Program-made: the position numbers and the translations under genes
In this document: positions 43,365 through 51,220 of the stretch, in pieces
How positions within the stretch are numbered: position 1 is the first letter of the stretch
Layout of the letters: each line of letters opens with the position of its first letter
DNA from: JAFEBO01 sp036392375
Lineage (GTDB): Bacteria; Planctomycetota; Phycisphaerae; Phycisphaerales; UBA1924
Direction: 5' to 3'
DNA: 64,000 nt
NCBI GenBank assembly: GCA_036392375.1
Contig: DASVYC010000046.1
Coordinates: 9,956 to 73,955 of the forward strand
Notes under the pieces: generated by a model
What the model saw: the letters and a program-made list of their open reading frames with translations, nothing else
What the model was told of the DNA's origin: nothing
Databases searched by the model: none

Positions 43365-44171
43365 ATGCCTGATCAAGCCTCGCCCGCCCGCGACGGGACG
43401 TCCATCGACCCGGGCTCGGCGGGGCTTTCTGATGCGCCCGCGCCGAGTGGAGATCCCGCTGCGGTTCCCGTGGACGAGCCCCATGGCCTGGCCTGGTGGT
43501 CGATCGACAAATGGATCGCCGCCGTGTGCGTAAGCGCCGCCATCGCCAGCGTGTGGCAGATCGGTCTGGGGCGCACCGATCGCGGGTTCTTCCTCACCGC
43601 GTTCGCTTCGGTCCTTCTCTTCGCGGCGGCGTGGGTGGACGCGGCGTGCCGGCGGATCCCGAACCGGCTCACCTATCCGGGCATCCTGCTCGCGCTCTTC
43701 TTCAATCTTGCATTACCCGCGCTGCTGCTCGGCCTGGACCAGAAGGTCGCGCTGCTTTGGCTTGGGGCTTGCTCGCCCGGCGACGCCGCCGCCGGGTTCG
43801 CGGTCTGCGCCGTGCTCGGCATCGGCTCCTTCATCGCCGGGGGTTTGGGCGGCGGCGACGCCAAGGTCCTCGCCATGACCGGCGCCCTGCTCGGGCTCTC
43901 GCAATCGCTGCCGGTGATGTTCAACGCCATCCTGTTCGCCGCGGCCATCGGGCTCGTGAATCTCCTGCTCGGCGGCGCCCTGGTCGCCGGCATGCAGCGC
44001 GTGGCGTACGCGACGCTCAAGGCGGCGTGGCCCTCCTTCGCGCGTGTGACGCCTCCCAAGTTCCGGCGCAGCGAGGCACCCTTCGCGGTCTCGATTCTCC
44101 TGGGCTTCCTGCTCGCTCAGGTGTATGCGCCGATGGATTTCCTTGTACACTGGATCCGGTCGTTCTCGTAG
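43365..44171 (+). CDS. cpaA: Prepilin peptidase CpaA/TadV (A24 family)
   Basis: 268 residues. After a polar N-terminus of about 50 residues come six or seven hydrophobic segments. The two catalytic aspartates are visible: WVDAACRRIPNRLTYPG and GGGDAK in GLGGGDAKVLAMTG. Enzymes of this family cut Flp prepilins and the TadE/TadF pseudopilins in the inner membrane. It is directly downstream of the pilin genes. Confidence 0.9.
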   Translation: MPDQASPARDGTSIDPGSAGLSDAPAPSGDPAAVPVDEPHGLAWWSIDKWIAAVCVSAAIASVWQIGLGRTDRGFFLTAFASVLLFAAAWVDAACRRIPNRLTYPGILLALFFNLALPALLLGLDQKVALLWLGACSPGDAAAGFAVCAVLGIGSFIAGGLGGGDAKVLAMTGALLGLSQSLPVMFNAILFAAAIGLVNLLLGGALVAGMQRVAYATLKAAWPSFARVTPPKFRRSEAPFAVSILLGFLLAQVYAPMDFLVHWIRSFS

Positions 44172-44198
44172 CGTTCCGGCACGCGTCCGCCGCGATCC

Positions 44199-45161
44199 AT
44201 GGCACGTCCCCGCGCATCCACGCTCGCCATCGACGCGATCTTCGTGATCGCCGGGATAGCGTGCTGCTACGCCTTCGCGTTCGCGGCCCCGCTCGCCGCC
44301 CGCCTCGGGCTCGACACCCCCGACGACGCGATCAGCCTCGGGCTCATGGCTCTCAGCGTCGGGGCCTGCTGCTTCGCGATCGAAGCGGTGCGGCTCATGC
44401 TCCGCATCCGCACCCGCACCATCTCGATCTGGAAGAGCCGCCACCACGAGGGCGGCTCGATCATCGTCGAGTTCGCACTGGCGTTCCCGCTGCTGCTGTG
44501 GCTGATGTCGATGGTCTTCCAGATGGCGCTCTTCGCCAACGCCTCGCTGATCGTCAAATACGCCGCATTCGCCGCCGCGCGAGCCGCCGCCGTCAGCACC
44601 GAGCGCGCCTACGGCGTGGCCCCAATCGAACGCATCTCGTCGCAGGGCGACAGCGACGCCCGCAGCGCCGGACAACTCGTGCTCGCCACCATCTCGCCCT
44701 GGAACGGCTCGGGCAGCGATCAGGCCGCCCGGGCGATCTACGAAACCGTCGGACGCCAGTCCCCGGTCTACGTCAACTCCGCCTACCCGCGGCGGATGAA
44801 CTACGCGAAAGCCAACACCACCTTCACGTTCGATGTGAAGCAGCCGCCCGTCAACCCGCTCGCCTCCGCGATCGCGTCGATCGCCCTTCCACCGGAGTTC
44901 ACCAACCTCATGGTGAACCCGATCGGCAACCGCGAGATCTACGTCAGGATCGACTACAAGCTCTACCTCGTCATCCCCGGCATCGACCTCCTGCCCGGCA
45001 TGCCCGTCGTCGCGGTGCAGGCCCGCAACGCACCCGCCCGCGCGCTGGTCGTCTCCGCGGCTCACCAGATCCCCACCACCGGGCCACGTGAAGCCCATCC
45101 CCTCCAGGGGATCTGGGTTGGGTGGTTTTTCACCGCCCTCTCCCCTGCCGACACCGAGTAA
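44199..45161 (+). CDS. TadE-like pseudopilin with two extra N-terminal helices
   Basis: 320 residues. Two hydrophobic helices (about 10-35 and 50-65) come first; then HHEGGSIIVEFALAFPLLLWLMSMVF, a TadE-type segment where cleavage after Gly would leave S1-I2-I3-V4-E5-F6. The extracytoplasmic part follows. In usual TadE proteins the pseudopilin helix is N-terminal, so the first two helices are odd. They could be a fused membrane protein or a start misplacement, but no later start in frame gives a normal leader with good signals. Confidence 0.75.
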   Translation: MARPRASTLAIDAIFVIAGIACCYAFAFAAPLAARLGLDTPDDAISLGLMALSVGACCFAIEAVRLMLRIRTRTISIWKSRHHEGGSIIVEFALAFPLLLWLMSMVFQMALFANASLIVKYAAFAAARAAAVSTERAYGVAPIERISSQGDSDARSAGQLVLATISPWNGSGSDQAARAIYETVGRQSPVYVNSAYPRRMNYAKANTTFTFDVKQPPVNPLASAIASIALPPEFTNLMVNPIGNREIYVRIDYKLYLVIPGIDLLPGMPVVAVQARNAPARALVVSAAHQIPTTGPREAHPLQGIWVGWFFTALSPADTE

Positions 45162-45168
45162 CTTGTCG

Positions 45169-46569
45169 ATGGGACTGCTGACGAACATCACCGATCGCTT
45201 CCGCCCGACGCTGCGGCGTTTGCGCACCGACGAGAACGCGCGCCCGTCCATCGGGTCGCTCCTCCGTCGCGCCGGCACGACGCTGCCGGCCCGCGTGGTC
45301 GCCCCCATCCACCGCAACGACCGGGGCGTGGTCTCGATCTTCTTCTTGCTCATGTTCTTCACGTTCTTCAACGCCACCGCGCTGGTGTACAACACGGGCC
45401 AGACGCTCGGTCCCAAGCTCAAGGCCCAGGCCGCGGCCGACGTCGCCGCGTACAACAGCTCGGTCATCATGAGCCGTGCGATCAACCTCACCGCGCAGAC
45501 GAACTACGCGGCGGTGCGGAATGCGAGCGCCTTCTCGTGCGCCATCGCCACCGTCGCGGTGTACGTCGGCGTGCCGATCAACTGGTTGCTCTACATCAAG
45601 CGGCAGTATGACGCGGGCGTGGCATCGGCGGGAGGCGTCCCGATCGTCTCGCAGGCGGTGGGCGCGGTGTACGCCGCGGCAGCGCTCGTCTACATCCTCA
45701 CGGTCGAGCTCCCCCCCTATATCGAGTTCATCACCGCCACCGCACCGTCGCTGGTGGACGCGTTCGACACCTTCGGCAGGCCCGGCGATCTCGCGGACTT
45801 CCAGAAGGGACTGATCGCCGCCATCCCGCAGATGATCGAGGACCAGCGGAAGATCACCGAAGAGGCCTTCGGCCCGGGCATGACCATCCGCCTCACCCAG
45901 CCCATCGCGTCGGGCGATTCCGGAGTCGCGGTGAACGACCCGACCGGCGGCGACACCGGCTTGGTCGCGGCGCCTCTGCAGGAAGGAAACCTGTTCGCCG
46001 CCCTCCCCTGGTTCAACCTCCGCTTTTTGCTCGTGGATACGGGATGGCCGCGGAGCGAGACGCTGCGGAGCATCGTGGAGGGCAAAGCGGTGACGTGCTG
46101 GTGGGTCGGCGGCGTGCCGACGATCAACGGCATGGCCCTTTTCTACGGCCCGCAGCTCCACATGCTCACAACCCAGTGGGGCCCGCTCGAGTTCGCGCCC
46201 GACAACGATGACGACCGCAAGGCCTTCAGCGTTGTCGCCTCCGCCACCGAAGAGAACGAATCGAAGCGCCAGCTCTTCCTCAACTACTGGTTCAAGTACG
46301 GCATCAACAACGCCCGCGCCACCACCGCATACGCCCAGGCCGAAACCTATCTGGGCCTCGACTCGTCGATGTCCTCCGCGGCGTACAGCCCGCCGATCCC
46401 GTGGCGCGCCTGGACACCCCCCGGAGCCAACTGGGCCGGGCGCCTCACCCGCAGCAATCACTTCGGCGATGCCTTCAACGAAGACGCGACGATGCGTGAC
46501 ATGTACAAAGACACGAAACTCCAGCAAGGCGATGTCAGTGGACGCATTCCCAAGCTCATCAAGCACTAG
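45169..46569 (+). CDS. TadG-like pilus assembly protein
   Basis: 466 residues from ATG 45169, eight nt after the preceding stop. The segment HRNDRGVVSIFFLLMFFTFFNATALVYNTGQTLGPKLKAQAAADVAAYNSS is the TadG-type N-terminal helix plus 'Q..ADAAA'-like box, without Glu at +5. The large extracytoplasmic part contains a second hydrophobic segment (AVGAVYAAAALVYILTV) and no von Willebrand motif. It is probably a minor pseudopilin-like component of the Tad apparatus. Confidence 0.75.
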   Translation: MGLLTNITDRFRPTLRRLRTDENARPSIGSLLRRAGTTLPARVVAPIHRNDRGVVSIFFLLMFFTFFNATALVYNTGQTLGPKLKAQAAADVAAYNSSVIMSRAINLTAQTNYAAVRNASAFSCAIATVAVYVGVPINWLLYIKRQYDAGVASAGGVPIVSQAVGAVYAAAALVYILTVELPPYIEFITATAPSLVDAFDTFGRPGDLADFQKGLIAAIPQMIEDQRKITEEAFGPGMTIRLTQPIASGDSGVAVNDPTGGDTGLVAAPLQEGNLFAALPWFNLRFLLVDTGWPRSETLRSIVEGKAVTCWWVGGVPTINGMALFYGPQLHMLTTQWGPLEFAPDNDDDRKAFSVVASATEENESKRQLFLNYWFKYGINNARATTAYAQAETYLGLDSSMSSAAYSPPIPWRAWTPPGANWAGRLTRSNHFGDAFNEDATMRDMYKDTKLQQGDVSGRIPKLIKH

Positions 46570-46600
46570 ACCGGCATCGCAGAACGACGCCGCCGCGCCT

Positions 46601-46746
46601 CCTCTCCCCGCTCGCGGGGAGAGGACCGCTTCGCCAACGGCGAAGCAGGTGAGGGGAATGCGGGTGCCTGATGGCGCTGATCTCCATGCACCCAAAGCCC
46701 CTCCCCGGCCTCGCTGCGCTCGCCCACCCCTCCCCGCTGCGCGGGG
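46601..46746. repeat. Intergenic hairpin-repeat element at the start of the last Tad gene
   Basis: CCTCTCCCCG-CTCG-CGGGGAGAGG (46601-46624) is a perfect 10-bp hairpin. GCTTCGCC-AAC-GGCGAAGC (46628-46646) is an 8-bp hairpin, and CCCCGC-TGC-GCGGGG (46732-46746) closes the block. This composite of GGGGAGAGG and GGTGAGGGG words is a dispersed repeat type known from many bacterial genomes. It covers the putative 5' end of the following coding sequence. Confidence 0.7.
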
Positions 46747-47380
46747 CGGGGAAGCGCGACCGACCTGGATTTATACCCGCCGCCGCGGCACCGTCATGGT
46801 CGAGCTCGCGCTCATCATGTTCCTGATCATCGTGTTCATGTTCCTGCCGCTGGCGATCAATCAGCTCTTCATCGCCGACTTCAAAGCCCGCACCGACGCG
46901 TACCGCAACGCGTTCGAGTACGTCGGCGCCGGCGTCCACCAGAACTCGATTGACAAGGTTCCCGTCTGGGCGATGCGGGGGCTCAACTACCTCCGCGCCA
47001 ACAAGGTCTCTTCCAAGACCTACGAGATCAAGGACGCCGCGGAGCTGCCCGACCTCGATCCCGAGCCCGCGGACGACCTGGCTGACTGGAAGGACACTTT
47101 CTCTGATCTCAACTATCAGCACATCGGCCTGGGCAGCCGCGACGTCGAGTACTACGCGCCGCCGTTCTTCCGCGGGGCTCTGCACTTTGACCGCACGGTC
47201 CAGGTGATCCGCGGCCCGTGGGCCTTGACCGGCATCCCCGTCGGGCACATGGGAACCCAGGATTTCCGCGAGGGCGGCAAGGTCCGCGAATGGGGCACCG
47301 GCGTGCACGAAGAGACCATCACCGATGATCTCATCGAAGCCTTCAAGCTCAAACCCCTCAGCGACTTCTACGGCAGTTGA
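46658..47380 (+). CDS. TadE-like pseudopilin, last gene of the Tad cluster
   Basis: About 240 residues. The conserved part starts YTRRRGTVMVELALIMFLIIVFMFLPLAI: cleavage after Gly gives T1-V2-M3-V4-E5-L6, a TadE/TadF pseudopilin. The remainder is periplasmic (FIADFKARTDAYRNAFEYV). The start is uncertain: ATG 46658 (GAGGGGA upstream) or GTG 46664 are the only in-frame choices that keep the RRRG leader, and both put repeat-derived sequence in the N-terminus; ATG 46796 would remove the cleavage site. Confidence 0.72.
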   Translation: MRVPDGADLHAPKAPPRPRCARPPLPAARGGEARPTWIYTRRRGTVMVELALIMFLIIVFMFLPLAINQLFIADFKARTDAYRNAFEYVGAGVHQNSIDKVPVWAMRGLNYLRANKVSSKTYEIKDAAELPDLDPEPADDLADWKDTFSDLNYQHIGLGSRDVEYYAPPFFRGALHFDRTVQVIRGPWALTGIPVGHMGTQDFREGGKVREWGTGVHEETITDDLIEAFKLKPLSDFYGS

Positions 47381-47605
47381 TCCAGCGATCGCCCTCGACC
47401 GTCTCGCCGAGAATCACGCGTCCCACATTGTTACATGCTCCGCTGAAACACGGCACGGCGGCCTCCGCGCGCGGTGTTTTCCACACTGATCTGACTCAAA
47501 TCTCAGTATTTTATCCTAGTTTTCAAGCATTTAGCGAGTGAATTGTGGATCACGCGTCGCCTATGTGGACAACTCAAGAATAATTCAGAAATCGCTCATG
47601 GGCCC
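47381..47605. other. AT-richer intergenic region with DnaA-box-like sites
   Basis: No gene is seen between the Tad locus and lacI. The stretch 47490-47600 is distinctly AT-rich. TTTTCCACA at 47477-47485 fits TTWTNCACA; the reverse complements of 47545-47553 region (TGATCCACA) and of 47564-47572 (TTGTCCACA) each differ from TTATCCACA at one position. A TGTTAC half-site lies at 47429-47434. Confidence 0.4.
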
Positions 47606-47633
47606 TTGACCGGGGGTGTGTTTCTGATAAATT
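47606..47633 (+). promoter_or_regulatory. Candidate lacI promoter
   Basis: TTGACC (47606-47611) and TAAATT (47628-47633) with a 16-nt spacer. It is followed at 47638-47654 by the direct repeat CTGTTCCA-T-CTGTTCCA, which sits where a regulator could bind just downstream of the start point. ATG of the LacI gene is at 47672. Confidence 0.45.
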
Positions 47634-47671
47634 GAAACTGTTCCATCTGTTCCAAACCGATCGGGGCAGCC

Positions 47672-48760
47672 ATGAGCAACGTCCGAACCATCGCGAGCAA
47701 AGCCGGCGTGTCGATCGCCACGGTGTCGCGCTCGCTCAACAACCATCCGAACGTGGACCCCGCCACGCGGCAGCGGGTGTTCGAGGCCGCCGCCAGTGTC
47801 GGGTACAGCAAGGCCAACAGCGTCCGCCACGGCGTCTCTACCGTCATCGCCCTCGCCTATCCCGGCGACGTCGTCCGGGCCGACTACGGCGGATTTGAGT
47901 CCGCCATGCTCGCGGGCATCCTCCGCGGGGTCAACGAGCACCGCTTCGATGTCTGCGTCCTCTCTCTGCGTCGTGACCTCGCCCCCGGCGAGTCCTATGC
48001 CCGTCTGCTCGATCGCAAGAAGATCGCCGGCGTCATCCTCCGCGTCTTCGAGGACAACCGCGACATCGCCGAGCAGCTCGCCGGCACCGGCCTGCCCAGC
48101 ATCGTGGTCGCCGACCGGTACGAGGCGCCCGACGTGAACTACATCTGCTGCGAGTCCCGCGTGGATTCGCGGCGTGCGGTGCAGCACCTGATCGATCTCG
48201 GGCATCGCCGCATCGCTTTGGGCGTCCACGCCGTCCGCGACACCGACCACATGGACCGCCGCAACGGCTATGAGGATGCGCTCCGCGAGAACGGCCTGGC
48301 CCTCGACCCCACGCTGATGCACGAGATCGTCGCCAGCCCCGAGGGCGGCGCCGGCCTCATCACGCGGCTGATGAGCTCCAGCGAGCCCCCCACCGCGATC
48401 TACTTCACCGACCCGATGGCGACCATCGGTGCTCTGCGGCGTTGCCTGGAACTCAGCATCCGCGTGCCGCAAGATCTCTCGATCATCGGCTTCGACGACA
48501 GCGACACGCGTCGGCACACCTACCCGAGCTTCACGGCGGTGGTGCAGGACGCCGAGATGCTCGGCTTCGAGGCCGCCCGCTGGCTGACGCGTCGCCTCTC
48601 GAACCCCGGCGAAACGGCCCTGCAGTCGATGCAGGTGGTGCGTCAGACGCGGCTGGAGATCAATCAGACGACCGGCCGTCCTCCCGCCGAACCGTGTCGC
48701 GTCCTACCCGATGGCACGCGTGTGCAATTGAACGGCGTTCAAGTGATGCAAGGAAAGTGA
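47672..48760 (+). CDS. LacI-family transcriptional regulator
   Basis: 362 residues. The N-terminal helix-turn-helix is VRTIASKAGVSIATVSRSLNNHPNVDPATRQRVFEAA with the hinge helix after it, then the periplasmic-binding-protein-like sensor domain (VIALAYPGDVV, GVILRVFEDNRDIAEQL, HLIDLGHRRIALG, DLSIIGFDDSDTRRHTYPSFTAV). The effector should be a sugar from the polysaccharide handled by the following genes. Candidate sites are the direct repeat next to its own start and the palindrome at 51148-51165. GGGGCAGCC upstream is a weak ribosome binding site. Confidence 0.92.
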   Translation: MSNVRTIASKAGVSIATVSRSLNNHPNVDPATRQRVFEAAASVGYSKANSVRHGVSTVIALAYPGDVVRADYGGFESAMLAGILRGVNEHRFDVCVLSLRRDLAPGESYARLLDRKKIAGVILRVFEDNRDIAEQLAGTGLPSIVVADRYEAPDVNYICCESRVDSRRAVQHLIDLGHRRIALGVHAVRDTDHMDRRNGYEDALRENGLALDPTLMHEIVASPEGGAGLITRLMSSSEPPTAIYFTDPMATIGALRRCLELSIRVPQDLSIIGFDDSDTRRHTYPSFTAVVQDAEMLGFEAARWLTRRLSNPGETALQSMQVVRQTRLEINQTTGRPPAEPCRVLPDGTRVQLNGVQVMQGK

Positions 48761-48825
48761 CCCCGTCCGCGGCGTGCCGCGGGCGACCTGCCCGCGACAG
48801 CCGCAAGCGATTCTCGGAGCAGGTT

Positions 48826-49830
48826 ATGGAAAGCAACGGATTCATCAAGACCTGTGCACGCCGCGGCTTTACGTTGATCGAGCTGCTCGTGGTCATCGCC
48901 ATCATCGCGCTCTTGATCGGCATCTTGTTGCCGGCGCTAGGCAAGGCCCGCGACTCGGCTCGCACGATCAAGTGCTCGGTGAATCAGCGGCAGATCATCA
49001 CGGCGTTGTTGGCATATGCCAATGACTACAAGCAGCAGTTCCCGCCGAACATCGTGGGATACCCGGACAAAGAGACCAAAAAGGTCAACTCCTATTGGTC
49101 GGACATCGGGCGCATCGGCAGATATCTTCCGGTCGCCGATCGATCCAACATCGACATAACCAAGACCGAGAACAACACCGTCGGCGGGGGCGTCTTGGTG
49201 TGTCCGAATCACGAAGCGGGAGGCCGCTCATACGCGATGAACATCTGGGCTGCATCCGCTCGAACGTTCAACCCCGTCACACTCCAGAGTTACAAGCCCG
49301 CCGCGGATCCGAGTCCGGGTAAAGCATTCGAAGCGCAGCTAGGACGCGCATTCGATCTTTCTGTTGATCACGCGTCCAGGACACTGCTCTTGGGCGAAGC
49401 GTGGGCGAGCTGGCAGGGCGACCTTGAGACCGGCCAAACGAACGCGGATAGAACCTTCTTTGCGCAAGCGGATATCGGCTTCGAGGCAGAGTGGAGCGCG
49501 AGCCGATACCGGACTTCAAGCCGATTCGGATCCGGTTCCTTGCCTCCGCCGTTCCGCAACTTCCCAGCGGCGAACATACGCCCCCCGGAAATGTCCGAAG
49601 CAAAGTCGATTGCCGACTTCAAGAGCTACATCCCGTGGTACCGCCATCCCAAGCGGTCCAAGCAGTTCACGGCCATCAAAGGGTCCGCGCCGATCGGTTT
49701 CGTGGACGGTCACGTCGCATCGTGGCAACCCGAGCAGCTCTTCGACAAGTCGCAGACGCCCCCCAAGAGCACCTTCCAGGTCCTTTGGTCTCCCCTCGAT
49801 TTCAAGATGGAAGAGCCCAAGACCCCCTGA
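48826..49830 (+). CDS. Pseudopilin of the type II secretion family
   Basis: 334 residues with a fully canonical prepilin motif, RRG^FTLIELLVVIAIIALLIGILLPALGKARDSA. The C-terminus contains WYRHPKRSK...GFVDGHVASW, the DGHV ending of planctomycete H-x-DG pseudopilins. GGAGCAGG precedes ATG 48826. It lies just downstream of the LacI regulator and is part of the polysaccharide locus, perhaps helping to export its hydrolases; that link is contextual. A longer upstream frame overlaps the lacI coding sequence and is not used. Confidence 0.87.
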   Translation: MESNGFIKTCARRGFTLIELLVVIAIIALLIGILLPALGKARDSARTIKCSVNQRQIITALLAYANDYKQQFPPNIVGYPDKETKKVNSYWSDIGRIGRYLPVADRSNIDITKTENNTVGGGVLVCPNHEAGGRSYAMNIWAASARTFNPVTLQSYKPAADPSPGKAFEAQLGRAFDLSVDHASRTLLLGEAWASWQGDLETGQTNADRTFFAQADIGFEAEWSASRYRTSSRFGSGSLPPPFRNFPAANIRPPEMSEAKSIADFKSYIPWYRHPKRSKQFTAIKGSAPIGFVDGHVASWQPEQLFDKSQTPPKSTFQVLWSPLDFKMEEPKTP

Positions 49831-50107
49831 ATCTCGTCGTCGCTGTCAGGGTTGACGCGACGTTCCCCGCATCGAGGCGACACCGGTCGGTTCCGCACTT
49901 TCACACACGGGAGAAACGAAGAGAGATCAACCCACCCGGCCCGAGCCCCACACACGGCGACGGAACAACGGGAATCACGCTTGCGGCGGCTCACACACTC
50001 GCGACGGTTCGCCCGCGAGAAAACCGCCAAGCGATTCGGCTTCAGGATGTCGCGCGAACACGGGATGTGCACCGCCCTCCCAACTCGGTGCGTTCAAGGC
50101 TTTGCAC

Positions 50108-50146
50108 GATTTGTTCTCATGATCTGTTCTCACGATCTGTTTTCAC
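50108..50146 (+). repeat. Three tandem 13-nt repeats just before a ribosome binding site
   Basis: GATTTGTTCTCAT, GATCTGTTCTCAC and GATCTGTTTTCAC stand head to tail at 50108-50120, 50121-50133 and 50134-50146, directly followed by AAGGAG and the start of the dockerin-like protein. The remainder of the 329-nt gap 49831-50159 shows no gene or other signal. Confidence 0.75.
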
Positions 50147-50159
50147 AAGGAGCTCAGCG

Positions 50160-50981
50160 ATGAATGTTCGTTCCCTTCAACTGGTTGCGGCGGCCTGCAT
50201 GGCCGGTGCGGCGCTCTGCGTTCAGGCCGCCGAGTTCTCCCCCGGCAAGTCCACCGACCCGTGGCTCGGCTTCATGAACGTGACCGAACTGCCGGTGAAC
50301 GGCGGTGCTTACGTCTTCGGCAGTGGCTGGGGCGTGGCCGACCTCCGCGCCGATTTCAATGATGGCGCCAGCACCCTCACGCTCTCCCCCAACAACATCA
50401 ACGACCCCAGCCCGTTCTGGTACACGCCCGAGGGCCAGCCCGGCGCTGCGGGCAACAAGAACATGGACGCGGTGCTCTACATCCAGCCCGCGGACGGCAC
50501 GCTCACCGGCACGACCGTGACCTTCAAGGGCAGCGTGATTTCCAACACGCTGACAGCGGCCCACGTCTCCAGGGCGTTCATCCGTGACTTTGCCCCGGAT
50601 TACTCGTCCTTCAACGAGGCGTCCGTGGAACTCACGCCCGGCCCGTTCAGCATCACCCTTGACACCGCGCCGGATCCGGCCCGCCACGTGCAGTACGGCT
50701 TCTACACCGTCGGACCGTGCGTGTGGATCACCGACGCCGGTCTGTTCGGTTCGGTGGTGATCTCCACCGCTTCGGCCTCGACGTGCGTGGGCGATCTCAA
50801 CAACGACACGTTCGTGGACGACGCCGACTTCGTGATCTTCGCTGCGGCGTACAACATCCTCGACTGCGCCGACCCGTCGATGCCCGCGGGCTGCCCGGCC
50901 GACCTGAACAGCGATGGCTTCGTCGATGACACCGACTTCGTCGCCTTCGCCGCCGCCTACAACGAGCTCGTCTGCCCGTAA
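50160..50981 (+). CDS. Secreted protein with dockerin-like C-terminal EF-hand doublet
   Basis: 273 residues: a signal peptide (SLQLVAAACMAGAALCVQAAE), a beta-rich domain of about 200 residues and a C-terminal Ca-binding doublet, GDLNNDTFVDDADFVIFAAAYN and ADLNSDGFVDDTDFVAFAAAYN, bounded by cysteines and ending CP. The main domain (FMNVTELPVNGGAYVFGSGWGVADL...DGA..LTLSPN) is closely related to the PEP-CTERM protein at 59821. Its role may be surface binding of carbohydrate; I do not know the family. AAGGAG lies before ATG 50160. Confidence 0.82.
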   Translation: MNVRSLQLVAAACMAGAALCVQAAEFSPGKSTDPWLGFMNVTELPVNGGAYVFGSGWGVADLRADFNDGASTLTLSPNNINDPSPFWYTPEGQPGAAGNKNMDAVLYIQPADGTLTGTTVTFKGSVISNTLTAAHVSRAFIRDFAPDYSSFNEASVELTPGPFSITLDTAPDPARHVQYGFYTVGPCVWITDAGLFGSVVISTASASTCVGDLNNDTFVDDADFVIFAAAYNILDCADPSMPAGCPADLNSDGFVDDTDFVAFAAAYNELVCP

Positions 50982-51092
50982 GGCTTCCCAAGCTCCCCGT
51001 GACGCGTCGGGCCTTTCATCGGGCTCGCCGCGATGAAGTCCGATGACCCCGAACGTCGCGACGGCTTCGCCGCGACGAACCATCGGACACAT

Positions 51093-51126
51093 CGAGGCCG
51101 GCGAGCAATCGCCGGCCTCGGTTTTC
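51093..51126 (+). terminator. Intrinsic terminator
   Basis: CGAGGCCGGCGA-GCAA-TCGCCGGCCTCG, a perfect 12-bp stem with a tetraloop, followed by GTTTTC. It lies 112 nt after the dockerin-like gene and before the ABC transporter genes, so it separates two transcripts of the locus. Confidence 0.75.
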
Positions 51127-51147
51127 GGAGTGGACGCGGCAGAGCGG

Positions 51148-51165
51148 ACCGGTATTGTTACCGGT
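51148..51165. promoter_or_regulatory. Candidate LacI-family operator overlapping a promoter
   Basis: ACCGGTA-TTGT-TACCGGT is an 18-bp palindrome. It overlaps TATTGT at 51153-51158, which with TGGACG at 51131-51136 (16-nt spacer) could be the promoter of the solute-binding protein gene at 51221. The TGTTACCGGTA word resembles known LacI/GntR-type operators (TGTTACCGGTAACA), so the upstream regulator is a plausible ligand. Confidence 0.5.
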
Positions 51166-51220
51166 AGCCGCGCTCCACTCTCGCATTCCACCGCGATGGA
51201 CATCGCGGAACGAGGTGCCC

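Noticed and set aside
46208..46657. Upstream extension of the last TadE-like frame
   Set aside because: It overlaps the end of the TadG-like gene in another frame and has no leader features; only the part from 46658 is plausible.
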